64,000 nt of DNA. It comes from Sphingobacterium sp. SGG-5 (GTDB lineage: Bacteria > Bacteroidota > Bacteroidia > Sphingobacteriales > Sphingobacteriaceae). The DNA lies in contig NZ_JAAKGO010000001.1 in NCBI RefSeq assembly GCF_011043525.1, forward strand, positions 434,001-498,000, in the 5' to 3' direction. The position numbers and the translations under genes were made by a program. This document shows, one piece after another, positions 45,486 to 54,209 of this stretch. Position 1 is the first letter of the stretch, and each line of letters begins with the position of its first letter. A model generated the notes under the pieces. It did not search any database, was not told where the DNA came from, and was given only the letters and a program-made list of their open reading frames with translations.

Positions 45486-46097
45486 TTATATACAAGACGT
45501 ATGTGCGTAAGGGAGGGAGTAGATAAAAAGAAAAAAAATAAAAGTATCCCGGTTGGTAAACTTTGAACGTAATATTTTCAACGCATTATTCACCTGCTTG
45601 CGGACGGTCGTTTCTGATATTCCCAGTTTTTCAGCAATCTCCTTATGCGACAAATGCTCTTTCCGGCTCATCTGAAAAATAAGCTGCATGCGTTCTGGGA
45701 GAGCATTCACTTCTTTCTCTATCAACGTCCGGAGTTCTTTTTCATAGAGTATACGGTCGGGCACCTGATAGCTATGATGTTCCGCATAAAAAGACATGGA
45801 CTCTAAATATTTGTTTCGACTACGATGACGGGATGCCCTATCGATAACACGGTTCCTTATTGATGAATATAAGTAAGCCGAGACGTTTCGAATAAGTAGC
45901 TCCTCTCGCTTGGACCATAGGGCTACAAAAACTTCTTGTAACAGATCTCTCACCTCTTCTCTGTCGCCGAGCATGCGATAAGCATGAGCATATAATATCC
46001 CTTTAAAACGATGGTAGATTTCCTCATAGGCATCCCTTCTTGAATCCTTCACCAATTCAAACAATTCTTCATCAGAAAGAGTCTCTAAAACAACCAT
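45486..46097 (-). CDS. ECF RNA polymerase sigma-70 factor (locus 3)
   Basis: 203 residues from the ATG at 46097 (the frame is open to 46130). Region 2 at about 15-85 (YHRFKGILYAHAYRMLGDREEVRDLLQ region) and region 4 at about 130-185 (PERMQLIFQMSRKEHLSHKEIAEKL, helix-turn-helix ending ISETTVRKQV). It heads a 12-gene minus-strand series running to the epimerase with gaps never above 75 nt, so locus 3 could be one long operon. No clear TAnnTTTG motif was found upstream. Confidence 0.94.
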   Translation of the reverse strand: MVVLETLSDEELFELVKDSRRDAYEEIYHRFKGILYAHAYRMLGDREEVRDLLQEVFVALWSKREELLIRNVSAYLYSSIRNRVIDRASRHRSRNKYLESMSFYAEHHSYQVPDRILYEKELRTLIEKEVNALPERMQLIFQMSRKEHLSHKEIAEKLGISETTVRKQVNNALKILRSKFTNRDTFIFFLFIYSLPYAHTSCI

Positions 46098-46220
46098 ACG
46101 AGTTAACGTTACGGAGGAATAAAAATCCAATATCAGATTTTATTTTTTCATTTACAAACTATTTCTCCTCTCCATCAGGATCGTTCATCAAAAATCTATG
46201 GTTTGGTCCATGCAATCTTA

Positions 46221-46251
46221 TTGTATATAAAATGAAAAATATCTAAGTTTG
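46221..46251 (+). promoter_or_regulatory. Promoter of the metZ-like gene, start site almost at the ATG
   Basis: TTG (46221-46223, TTGTATATAAA) and TAAGTTTG (46244-46251) with 31-nt span, near-identical to the glyS promoter. Six nt separate the motif from the ATG at 46258. Confidence 0.65.
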
Positions 46252-46257
46252 TCGATC

Positions 46258-47430
46258 ATGAAAGAAGACCAATCCCGAATAATAAGAGAGCAGGCAACAC
46301 GGTCAGCGACACGGGAACATTCCGTTCCATTATACCTCACCTCAAGTTTTATTTTTGACAGTGCGGAGCAAGGGCGCGCTATTTTTGCAGACGAAGAGGA
46401 AGGAATGGTATACTCGCGTTATGCCAACCCTAACACGGCGGAGTTTATTGATCGTGTCTGCGCGATGGAAGGAGCCGAAGCGGGATTAGCGTTTTCCTCC
46501 GGTATGGCAGCGGTATTTGTATCATTTGCAGCTTTTATCCAACATGGTGACCATATTGTATCCAGTCGTGCTATCTTTGGTTCTACGCACCAATTACTAA
46601 CACAACTGTTCCCCCGTTGGGGCATAACACACACCTACGTAGAGACGGCTGACATTGCCGATTGGGAAAAGGCCATACAACCAAACACCAAGATCGTTTT
46701 CCTCGAATCGCCATCCAATCCCGGGTTGGAGTTGTATGATTTAGAAAAGTTAGGTCAACTCAAAGCGAAATATCCAGATGTTATATTTTCCATTGACAAC
46801 TGTTTCGCAACACCTTATTTGCAAAAGCCATTACCTTACGGTTTTGACTTGTCGGTACACTCGGCCACCAAATACATGGATGGCCAAGGGCGTGTATTAG
46901 GGGGTGTCGCGGTGGGCAAAAAAGACCTCATCGACAAGATGATGTTTTTTATCCGGCATACCGGACCCGCTATGTCTCCTTTCAACGCTTGGGTATTATC
47001 CAGAAGTTTAGAAACGCTAAATCTTCGTATGGACCGTCATTGTGCAAATGCCTTAGCCTTGGCCGAAACACTGGAGCAACATGCAGAGGTTCTCGATGTA
47101 AAATATCCTTTCCTACCCTCCCATCCACAATATGAACTGGCAAAAAAGCAAATGAAAGCCGGCGGAGGAATAGTGACTTTTGAAGTAGAGGGCGGGCAAG
47201 AAAGAGCCTTCCGGTTTATCGATTCATTGAAAATGATAAAATATACGTCTAATCTCGGTGATACACGGACGATCGCAACGCATCCAGCTTCCACAACACA
47301 CTCCAAGCTACGCGAGGATGAACGTCTGCTTCTAGGGATCCGCCCGGGAACGATACGCCTGTCGGTCGGACTGGAAGATCAAAATGACATTATCGAGGAT
47401 ATCGTTCAGGCGCTGGAACTAACAAAATAA
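46258..47430 (+). CDS. metZ: PLP-dependent Cys/Met metabolism enzyme, likely O-succinylhomoserine sulfhydrylase
   Basis: 390-residue enzyme of the Cys/Met metabolism PLP family, probably joining sulfide to an activated homoserine to make homocysteine. The PLP lysine is K205 in HSATKYMDGQGRVLGG, a motif typical of MetZ; the PLP-binding aspartate is in FSIDNCFATPYL, and YSRYANPN binds the cofactor phosphate in the partner subunit. The ATG at 46258 is chosen because an in-frame TTG at 46249 falls inside the promoter motif. Cystathionine gamma-synthase or methionine gamma-lyase activity cannot be excluded. Confidence 0.88.
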   Translation: MKEDQSRIIREQATRSATREHSVPLYLTSSFIFDSAEQGRAIFADEEEGMVYSRYANPNTAEFIDRVCAMEGAEAGLAFSSGMAAVFVSFAAFIQHGDHIVSSRAIFGSTHQLLTQLFPRWGITHTYVETADIADWEKAIQPNTKIVFLESPSNPGLELYDLEKLGQLKAKYPDVIFSIDNCFATPYLQKPLPYGFDLSVHSATKYMDGQGRVLGGVAVGKKDLIDKMMFFIRHTGPAMSPFNAWVLSRSLETLNLRMDRHCANALALAETLEQHAEVLDVKYPFLPSHPQYELAKKQMKAGGGIVTFEVEGGQERAFRFIDSLKMIKYTSNLGDTRTIATHPASTTHSKLREDERLLLGIRPGTIRLSVGLEDQNDIIEDIVQALELTK

Positions 47431-47432
47431 AT

Positions 47433-47457
47433 AAAGAGGCTCGCGCCTCTTTTCTTT
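47433..47457 (+). terminator. Intrinsic terminator of the metZ-like gene
   Basis: AAAGAGGC (47433-47440), loop TCGC, GCCTCTTT (47445-47452), then a T-rich tract. It lies between convergent genes and may work both ways. Confidence 0.75.
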
Positions 47458-47476
47458 ATTCCATTTTATCCTTGTT

Positions 47477-48016
47477 TTACTTTTGCTTCGAATAATTAAA
47501 CACCAAATACCCGGTCACACCATTATCCAATGGAATAGGCATCCGCATGACTAACGATTCTTCATTCGCATAGGAAAGATCCATACGGTAACCACTGGTC
47601 ACGTTGGATGCTTTATCGCCGGCATATAGCTTTTTGAATTGAAATTGAGGTTGTTCTCCAGCATCTTTCGGATTATAGACATCCCAGATAATCGTACGCA
47701 CAGCACCATTTGCACATAAAGTTCCGGAAGTATTGAAGGTAATGCTCCCCCGATAATTCCCGCCGGGCAAATTCCACACGCTGCCGATAAAACAATCGAC
47801 CGGAGCCTCATCAAAAATATTCTTCACGGTATATGCGCCGGGAATATTTTCCCTCGTCACCGAATTTAACACCCATGTACCTTTAATTCCCGATCGCCAT
47901 TGGGAAGCCGAAGGTCCGGATTCTGTGCCGGAAGCACCTTTTTTCTGGGCACCACAGGATGCCGTCAACATAATCACCGCCAGTAGCGCTGCAAAAGAAA
48001 GAATATGTCTACGCAT
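47477..48016 (-). CDS. Lipocalin-like lipoprotein
   Basis: 179 residues. A lipobox (LTASC, about residue 21) is followed by a Gly/Ser-rich linker and a beta-barrel domain starting with KGTWVLNSVTRENIPG, the classical opening of Bacteroidota lipocalin-family lipoproteins. Two cysteines (in PVDCFIG and TLCANG) may form a disulfide. The domain ends with a VTGYLVFNYSK strand. Possible carrier of a small hydrophobic molecule; no specific role can be given. Convergent with metZ and divergent from the UPF0104 gene. Confidence 0.85.
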   Translation of the reverse strand: MRRHILSFAALLAVIMLTASCGAQKKGASGTESGPSASQWRSGIKGTWVLNSVTRENIPGAYTVKNIFDEAPVDCFIGSVWNLPGGNYRGSITFNTSGTLCANGAVRTIIWDVYNPKDAGEQPQFQFKKLYAGDKASNVTSGYRMDLSYANEESLVMRMPIPLDNGVTGYLVFNYSKQK

Positions 48017-48156
48017 AGTATATAATTTATAAGTATTGAATTCGTCAAAGATATAAAACTTACTATCTTCTCACGATGATATCCAAAAATCATACCACAA
48101 GTAAGGTAGAGATAAGATTTATGTGTACTTTTACGGACCCGATAGGAAGACAGCAT

Positions 48157-49086
48157 ATGGGCAATAAAAAACGATCAAATATTATCAAGAACATCCTGAA
48201 ATCCATTATCACCATTACCGCATTGTATTGGGTTTCCAGAAAGATCGATTTTAGTGAATTACAAACTGCTCTTACGAATTGCGATTGGTTATTTCTTTTT
48301 CTCGCATTGTGCAGTTATGTCATTTCGCAGATCGTTGCTTCCTCCCGGCTCAACAGCTTCTTCAAAGCGATACATCTTTATTTGTCCGAACGCTATAATT
48401 TACGGCTTTATCAGCTCGGGCTATTGTACAATTATTTTTTGCCCGGCGGCATCGGCGGCGATGGTTATAAAATCTATTTTCTAAAAAAGAACCACCAGAT
48501 TTCCGGCAGGAAAATACTAAGTGCCGTATTCTTCGATCGCTTAAGTGGTTTGTGGGCATTGGCGATTATTACCTGTGCATTGGTTATCTTTATGCCCCGA
48601 TTAGCCATTCCCAATGCCCTGACTATTGCAGTAGCAGGCATCGGTACGGTGAGCTACTATTTTTTCCTACGTCTATTATTCAAGCAGTTTGCCAAGATAT
48701 TTGTCCGTACACACCTGAAAGCATTGGCTGTTCAGGGTTTTCAGGTATTGGCGGCGATCTTGATTTTGTATTCGCTGAACTTTGATGGAAAATTTTCTCC
48801 TTATTTATTGATATTTTTAGTTTCAACCATTGTCGCCATTATTCCTTCCATAGGAGGGGGCGTTGGGTTACGCGAACTGGTCATGATATATGGAGCGACA
48901 TACTTTCAGATCGATGAACACACCGCTGTTTTGGTCAGCTTATTTTTCAATCTGATTTCGATCACTGTAGCGTCGTCAGGAATATATTATATATTCAGAC
49001 CGCAACAGTTGGGAGCAGACCACCTGCCGACCGTTAACGAGGTCGAACAGGAAATAGACAAAGACGTATTAAAAGAAGAGGAATAA
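48157..49086 (+). CDS. UPF0104/lysylphosphatidylglycerol-synthase-type flippase-like membrane protein (copy 1)
   Basis: 309-residue polytopic membrane protein of the LPG_synthase_TM (UPF0104) group, with about seven hydrophobic segments. The family hallmark NYFLPGGIGGDGYKIYFLKK is at about residues 90-110, and PSIGGGVGLRELVMI lies near residue 260. It has no soluble lysyltransferase domain, so it is not MprF; members of this short type may move lipids or polyprenyl-linked sugars. The ATG at 48157 (MGNKKRSN) is chosen; the frame is open to 48076. It overlaps the SDR gene by 1 nt, so the two are translationally coupled. Confidence 0.88.
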   Translation: MGNKKRSNIIKNILKSIITITALYWVSRKIDFSELQTALTNCDWLFLFLALCSYVISQIVASSRLNSFFKAIHLYLSERYNLRLYQLGLLYNYFLPGGIGGDGYKIYFLKKNHQISGRKILSAVFFDRLSGLWALAIITCALVIFMPRLAIPNALTIAVAGIGTVSYYFFLRLLFKQFAKIFVRTHLKALAVQGFQVLAAILILYSLNFDGKFSPYLLIFLVSTIVAIIPSIGGGVGLRELVMIYGATYFQIDEHTAVLVSLFFNLISITVASSGIYYIFRPQQLGADHLPTVNEVEQEIDKDVLKEEE

Positions 49087-49796
49087 TGGCAAATATAATC
49101 GTTACTGGAGCAAGTAGTGGCATAGGCTTCGAAACTGTATTGGACTTAACCGCCAATACCGACCATCAGGTCATTGCATTGGCCCGTTCGGCAGACAAAC
49201 TTCGCAAACTGCATGAGATCGCTTCTTCCTTAAATCACGACGGCGGCAAGCTGTATCCGGCGCAATTTGATATTGTTTACGACAATTACCCAAACTCCCT
49301 CATCCCTTTTATTCAATCGAAATTTGATAAGGTCGATATACTCATCAACAATGCCGGCGCCTTGGTGAATAAGCCCTTTCTGGACACATCGGCAGAAGAG
49401 TTTGCGTATATGCTGCAGACTAATGTCCTTGGCCACGTCAATATGATCAAACACGTCGTTCCGCTGATGTCCGAAGGCGGGCATATCGTCAACATTGGCA
49501 GTATGGGCGGCTTTCAGGGGTCAGCTAAATTTTCGGGATTAAGTGCCTATTCCACCAGCAAGGGAGCGTTGTCCATATTGACCGAATGCCTGGCTGAAGA
49601 ACTCAAAGACAAGGGAATCAAGGTCAATTGCCTGGCACTGGGCTCGTCGCAGACCGAAATGTTCGAGGCCGCCTTTCCTGGTGTCGAAGCGGGTACCCTG
49701 GCTTTTGAAATGGGCAGGTATATCGCCGAGTTTGCACAAAATGGCAGCAAATACTACAATGGCAAAGTATTACCAGTGTCGAATACAACGCCCTAA
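49086..49796 (+). CDS. Short-chain dehydrogenase/reductase
   Basis: 236-residue classical SDR. The N-terminal TGASSGIGFETV is the NAD(P)-binding glycine motif, NNAG occurs in LINNAGALVN, and the catalytic Ser/Tyr/Lys are visible in IGSMGG and SAYSTSKGAL. The start ATG overlaps the stop codon of the upstream flippase-like gene (TAATG), so they form one operon. The substrate is unknown; lipid or sugar-lipid metabolism is suggested only by the partner gene. Confidence 0.93.
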   Translation: MANIIVTGASSGIGFETVLDLTANTDHQVIALARSADKLRKLHEIASSLNHDGGKLYPAQFDIVYDNYPNSLIPFIQSKFDKVDILINNAGALVNKPFLDTSAEEFAYMLQTNVLGHVNMIKHVVPLMSEGGHIVNIGSMGGFQGSAKFSGLSAYSTSKGALSILTECLAEELKDKGIKVNCLALGSSQTEMFEAAFPGVEAGTLAFEMGRYIAEFAQNGSKYYNGKVLPVSNTTP

Positions 49797-49809
49797 TCTT
49801 CCGAATAGT

Positions 49810-52041
49810 CTATAGGCCTATGTGCTCGTCTTTCGTGACCGAAGGCTCTCCAATTTCACGTTTGAATGAAGGGTCATAGTTCCATTTGATCGTATCCTCC
49901 AGCACCTTACCGCCTTTATCGGTAATTTTGGCAACAACCGTATTCTCGCCCCGGTCCAATCGTACATTTTCAAAGATATAGTGTACATCCGTCTGGCCTT
50001 TTTTATACCCTTTTATTTCCCGCCCATTCACTGTCAATGTCGGTGTACCCCGGTTAGAATAGACGGTTATCAGTGTCAACTCATTTCCGCGATTAACCAC
50101 CCTACGCTGCGTGATGTAGACGACAGGCTCTTTACTCCAGTTGGCCTTATACCAATAGAACGGATCCTTCTTTGTCTTCCGGTCAAAAGTAACCAACCCT
50201 TTGTAATTTCTCGGATTCACATTCAACGCCGTCATTGGTGTCGCAAAATCAAACATATTCCACACGTAGGATCCGATGAATATCGGACTTTTCGCGATTA
50301 CCCCCCAGTTGATTTCATGAAAACGCGTCGCAAAGTCTTCCGGAAAAAAAGCCGGCTTGCTAAACTGATTGCCAAAATTGCCGGTTACTTCTGCCTGATC
50401 CTCGATCTTGGCTTCTGCACCATATTCCGAATAGATAATTTTATAATCTTTAAATTCCTTAGATATACGCTTTGCCCAGGTTTCCACATCATCATTCTTT
50501 TCCGACAAATTTTCCAGCTCCCCGTTATACCAGCCGAAATAGTGGTTGATTCCCTGCACGTCTGTATTATTATTCACAGCGTGATCGACCACATTGTAAC
50601 CGCTGACCTGTGCCGTGTACCGATCGGGGTCTTCTGTCTTGGCCAGATCGTTTAGCTTGGTGGTCAAGGCTACCGTATACGTGTTCGGTGTATACACTTC
50701 GTTATGTACACCCCATATATAGATAGAAGGATGATTGAAGTTCTGACGAATCAACTCTTTCAACTGTTGTAATGCATTATTTTCCTCCCGGGTAGAAACC
50801 CGGTTGACAAAAGGAATTTCGGCCCATATAATCAGACCGATACTGTCGCATTTGGAATAAAAATAATCCGAGTGCTGATAATGCGCCAAACGTATCGATG
50901 TGGCGCCTATTTCCTGAATAATCGCCAGATCTTCATCGTGATCTGCCGTGCTTAGCGCGGATCCTTTACCCCAGCGGTCCTGGTGGCGGCACACACCATA
51001 TAATGGATACTTCACGTCGTTCAAGAAAAAGCCCTCACTGGCACGGATTTCAAATTTACGGATTCCCAGAGGTTGTGTGACTTCATCCACGACGATGCCG
51101 TCTTTCCGGACCTGAGTCACCAGCTTATACAGGTACGGATCTTCCAAACCATGCCATAAATGTGGACTCTTCACTGCTATATTGTGAAACACTTCTTGTC
51201 GCCCCTGCGGACGTAAGGTATATTTTGTGCTATTTTTGGCTTTGGCTGACCCATCTTTCTCATAGATTGTCGTGCCGACCTCGATCTGCTGAACCTTTCC
51301 GGTCTTATTTTCCAACTTGATCTTTACGCCGATATCGGCCGACTTTTTCGAGACATTCTTCTGGGTAATAAAGATTCCCGGGGATGCAAAATCGTTGGTT
51401 GCAATGTTGATCGATTCGGTGACGATCAATTCTACCGGGCGATAAATCCCACCATACATGGGAAACAAAACATGGTTTATCGGGATAACCTCTGGCGTTG
51501 CTTCGTTATTGACTTTGACCAAAATTTCGTTTTCCTCACCATATTTCAGCAATGCAGTCAGTTCGAAAACAAACGCCGAATAACCACCCTGATGGCGCCC
51601 GACAAAATTATAATTACCATTTACGCTATCTCCGTTATACACGACATCATTCTTACCGATTTTTGTAGGTAAAGGTGCATTATTGACGTATACTTCTGTA
51701 TTTGTATTTACACCTTCAAATTTAATGAAGACCCGTTTATCTTTCCATGTCGCACTTGGTGTAAAGGATTTCCGATAATAGGCATCGCCTGTATAAAACC
51801 GTTCATTCGTGCGGAATGTTCCCACACGCGTCTCGTAGACCTGCATATCGCGTGCATTCCAGGTATGCGGAATTTGAACCAACTGCCATTTACCCTGAAA
51901 AATACGGTTGTATGTCATCGGATCGGTCGTAAAGGGTCCTTTTTTAAAAGCCCAATCTTTATTGAATGGAATGACTTCTCTGGCGTGTACCGATAAACCG
52001 AGTAAGATAAATAACAAGCTAAATACAGTTACAATTCTCAT
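49810..52041 (-). CDS. Glycoside hydrolase family 2 enzyme, secreted (beta-galactosidase-like)
   Basis: 743 residues with a signal peptide (about 1-21, ending VHAR). The GH2 order is present: N-terminal sugar-binding domain (about 25-190), immunoglobulin-like domain (about 195-305), TIM-barrel (about 310-600) and a C-terminal domain. The acid/base Glu448 is in WGVHNEVYTP and the nucleophile Glu539 in YSEYGAE. Activity could be beta-galactosidase, beta-glucuronidase or beta-mannosidase type. It is not part of a Sus locus here. A TATATTTG promoter motif lies just upstream. Confidence 0.93.
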   Translation of the reverse strand: MRIVTVFSLLFILLGLSVHAREVIPFNKDWAFKKGPFTTDPMTYNRIFQGKWQLVQIPHTWNARDMQVYETRVGTFRTNERFYTGDAYYRKSFTPSATWKDKRVFIKFEGVNTNTEVYVNNAPLPTKIGKNDVVYNGDSVNGNYNFVGRHQGGYSAFVFELTALLKYGEENEILVKVNNEATPEVIPINHVLFPMYGGIYRPVELIVTESINIATNDFASPGIFITQKNVSKKSADIGVKIKLENKTGKVQQIEVGTTIYEKDGSAKAKNSTKYTLRPQGRQEVFHNIAVKSPHLWHGLEDPYLYKLVTQVRKDGIVVDEVTQPLGIRKFEIRASEGFFLNDVKYPLYGVCRHQDRWGKGSALSTADHDEDLAIIQEIGATSIRLAHYQHSDYFYSKCDSIGLIIWAEIPFVNRVSTREENNALQQLKELIRQNFNHPSIYIWGVHNEVYTPNTYTVALTTKLNDLAKTEDPDRYTAQVSGYNVVDHAVNNNTDVQGINHYFGWYNGELENLSEKNDDVETWAKRISKEFKDYKIIYSEYGAEAKIEDQAEVTGNFGNQFSKPAFFPEDFATRFHEINWGVIAKSPIFIGSYVWNMFDFATPMTALNVNPRNYKGLVTFDRKTKKDPFYWYKANWSKEPVVYITQRRVVNRGNELTLITVYSNRGTPTLTVNGREIKGYKKGQTDVHYIFENVRLDRGENTVVAKITDKGGKVLEDTIKWNYDPSFKREIGEPSVTKDEHIGL

Positions 52042-52062
52042 TTTTTATGAAGGTTTAAACAG

Positions 52063-52070
52063 CAAATATA
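52063..52070 (-). promoter_or_regulatory. TATATTTG promoter motif of the GH2 gene
   Basis: CAAATATA on the plus strand gives TATATTTG on the minus strand, 22 nt upstream of the GH2 start codon. The rest of the 261-nt divergent gap to the PlsC gene shows only the PlsC promoter. Confidence 0.5.
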
Positions 52071-52252
52071 AAGGCTGTACCCGTCAAAATAAAACCCGAA
52101 GCGTATCCGTTGACATTATTTATTCTTTCTTTCAACGCCAAAAACATGGTCTTCTATATCTTTGGCTATACTAAAACGTTTGAGTGATTATTCCCCTTTT
52201 TATACGCAATGTCACAGCAATTATACATCAGCCAAAGCCATTTAATATTCCG

Positions 52253-52284
52253 TTCGTGAATACAGAGCATTTTATCTAAGTTTG
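52253..52284 (+). promoter_or_regulatory. Promoter of the PlsC-type acyltransferase gene
   Basis: GCATTTTATCTAAGTTTG (52267-52284) is identical to the 3' part of the FAHD gene promoter, with TTCGT at the same upstream position. It ends 18 nt before the ATG. Confidence 0.6.
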
Positions 52285-52302
52285 TAGCGTTAAAATGAAC
52301 GT

Positions 52303-53040
52303 ATGAGAAAATTTTTTGGATTTATCCTTACACCGATATTTTACCTTTGTTTTTCGACAGCACTTTTAGTTTTCCATCCTATTCAATGGCTGTGCCTGCG
52401 GTTAGGGGGCTACGGTGCACATAAGAAAAGTGTCGATGTCCTTAATTTCTTTCTCACGGCCTGCAACTATACCTTGTTTAATACGGTCACATTTAGAGAC
52501 AATAAAAACCTTCCGGTAGGCGTTCCTGTTATCTTCGTAGCCAACCATCAAAGTACATTCGATATTCCACCGCTGATTTACTTTCTGCGCCGCTTTCATG
52601 GAAAGTTCATCTCTAAAGTAGAGCTGGCGAATGCGCACATTCCAAGTATCTCTTTCAATCTCCTTCACGGGGGTGCCGCCAATATCGACCGGAAAGATCC
52701 AAAACAATCGATCTCAGAAATCCTAAAGCTGGCCAATAACATGAAAACCAAACATTGGTCGGCCTTTATATTTCCCGAAGGCACACGTGCCAAGGATGGG
52801 AAAATGAAGAGTTTTCATGTCGGCGGTATCGCTACACTATTAAAGAAAAACCCAGACGCACTGATCGTCCCTATCGCCATCAACCACTCTTACCAAATGG
52901 TTCGGTACGGCCTGTTTCCGCTCAAGCCCTTTGTGCATATGACATGGGAGGTGCTCAATCCGATTGATACAGCAGGCCAAACAGCAGAAGAGATCGTGAA
53001 ACGTGCCGAAGAAGTTATCCGGGCAAAAGTAGAGGCATAG
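52303..53040 (+). CDS. plsC: 1-acyl-sn-glycerol-3-phosphate acyltransferase
   Basis: 245-residue membrane-bound acyltransferase that makes phosphatidic acid. The catalytic HX4D is in NHQSTFDIPP, the glycerol-phosphate binding motif in FPEGTRAKDGK, and block IV in IVPIAINHSY. A hydrophobic N-terminal segment anchors it. The start at 52303 (MRKFFGFILTPIF) lies just after the promoter. It is convergent with the GT2 gene, with only 2 nt between the stop codons. Confidence 0.93.
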   Translation: MRKFFGFILTPIFYLCFSTALLVFHPIQWLCLRLGGYGAHKKSVDVLNFFLTACNYTLFNTVTFRDNKNLPVGVPVIFVANHQSTFDIPPLIYFLRRFHGKFISKVELANAHIPSISFNLLHGGAANIDRKDPKQSISEILKLANNMKTKHWSAFIFPEGTRAKDGKMKSFHVGGIATLLKKNPDALIVPIAINHSYQMVRYGLFPLKPFVHMTWEVLNPIDTAGQTAEEIVKRAEEVIRAKVEA

Positions 53041-53042
53041 AT

Positions 53043-54209
53043 CTATTTTACGCGACGGCCTTTCCAATCGTATTTACCCATATTGCCCAGCAATCCGATA
53101 TATACCAAGTAAAGAATGTGCAGGAAAGTCAGTAGGGGCAGGTAGGACAACAACGCTCTTCGCGTTGCGAAATCGGCCAGAGGCTTGATGAACAGAAACT
53201 CCACCAACAGCTTGGCTGCGAGAGAGATCACAAACACCTTTAAATACCACAGTGAGATAAAAACACCACCAAAGAACACGCCTAAAAGTGTTGCATTATA
53301 TAACCAGATCAATATGCCCAGCACCACTACTTCTTTCCTTTTATAACGGGTACTCTTCGATGCCCATCGTTTACGCTGACTGATAAAAGCTTTCACAGTG
53401 GCTTTGGCATCTGTATAAACAATCGCATCACGCGACTTACAGAAGCCTATCTTATCGGGATACTGCTCCGCGACTTTATGTAAAAACAATTCATCATCTC
53501 CAGAGGCCAGGTCATCAATGCCGTTGAACCCCCCTAACCTCAAGAAGACATCTTTGCGGTAGGCCAGGTTGGCACCATTGCAGGTTGTTGGATTGCTATG
53601 CCCTATTCCCGCAGCCCCAAGTCCGATGAGATAGAGGAACTCTAAGGTTTGTAACCTTTCGAAAAAACTCTTCTCTTCGGAATACACCACCGGTGACGAA
53701 AGCATATAGAGATCCTGCTGTTCAAAATATCCCACAACCGTCTGCAACCACGCTGGTCCCATGCGGCAATCGGCATCTGTCGTGACGATGATGTCGGCCG
53801 TACAGGACTGGATAGCTGTCACAATAGCCTTCTTCTTATACGAATTGAGTTTATCCGATTCGTTCAATTGAATCAGCTGTATGCCACGATCAGCATACGA
53901 ACGTACAACAGTCGAAGTACGGTCGTCCGAATGGTCGTCTACGATAATAATCTCCCGTAGAGCTTCCGGAAAATCCTGACGCAACAAGCATTCGATCGTC
54001 CGGCCAATATTTTCTTCTTCGTTTCTCGCCGCAATGATGACTGCAACGCGCACTGTTGGGGGAGGCAACGCATCGGGCTGCCGCAATATCTTCCATCCCT
54101 TGCGCATATAGAGCACGAGCAGGATGTAGACCAAAGTCAAGAGAAACAGGCTAATTTGAAGACTTAGAATCACCAAAAAAATTAATTTTAAATACAAAAA
54201 CAGCCCCAA
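53043..54209 (-). CDS. Family 2 glycosyltransferase, membrane-bound
   Basis: 388 residues. One N-terminal membrane span (about 8-33), a cytoplasmic GT-A domain (about 50-280) and several C-terminal spans (about 290-370). GT2 motifs are present: AVIIAARNEEENIG, IVDDHSDDRT, the metal-binding TTDADCRMG, GDDELFLH and QRKRW, which marks the processive or hydrophobic-acceptor type. The start overlaps the end of the flippase-like gene by about 59 nt; TTG or GTG codons at 54176 and 54173 would shorten the overlap to about 25 nt. It likely makes a glycolipid that the partner protein handles. Confidence 0.9.
   Translation of the reverse strand: MGLFLYLKLIFLVILSLQISLFLLTLVYILLVLYMRKGWKILRQPDALPPPTVRVAVIIAARNEEENIGRTIECLLRQDFPEALREIIIVDDHSDDRTSTVVRSYADRGIQLIQLNESDKLNSYKKKAIVTAIQSCTADIIVTTDADCRMGPAWLQTVVGYFEQQDLYMLSSPVVYSEEKSFFERLQTLEFLYLIGLGAAGIGHSNPTTCNGANLAYRKDVFLRLGGFNGIDDLASGDDELFLHKVAEQYPDKIGFCKSRDAIVYTDAKATVKAFISQRKRWASKSTRYKRKEVVVLGILIWLYNATLLGVFFGGVFISLWYLKVFVISLAAKLLVEFLFIKPLADFATRRALLSYLPLLTFLHILYLVYIGLLGNMGKYDWKGRRVK

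Noticed and set aside
49981..50655. 224-codon open frame antisense to the GH2 gene
   Set aside because: Covers the GH2 catalytic domain on the opposite strand; no recognisable protein features beyond chance hydrophobic runs.
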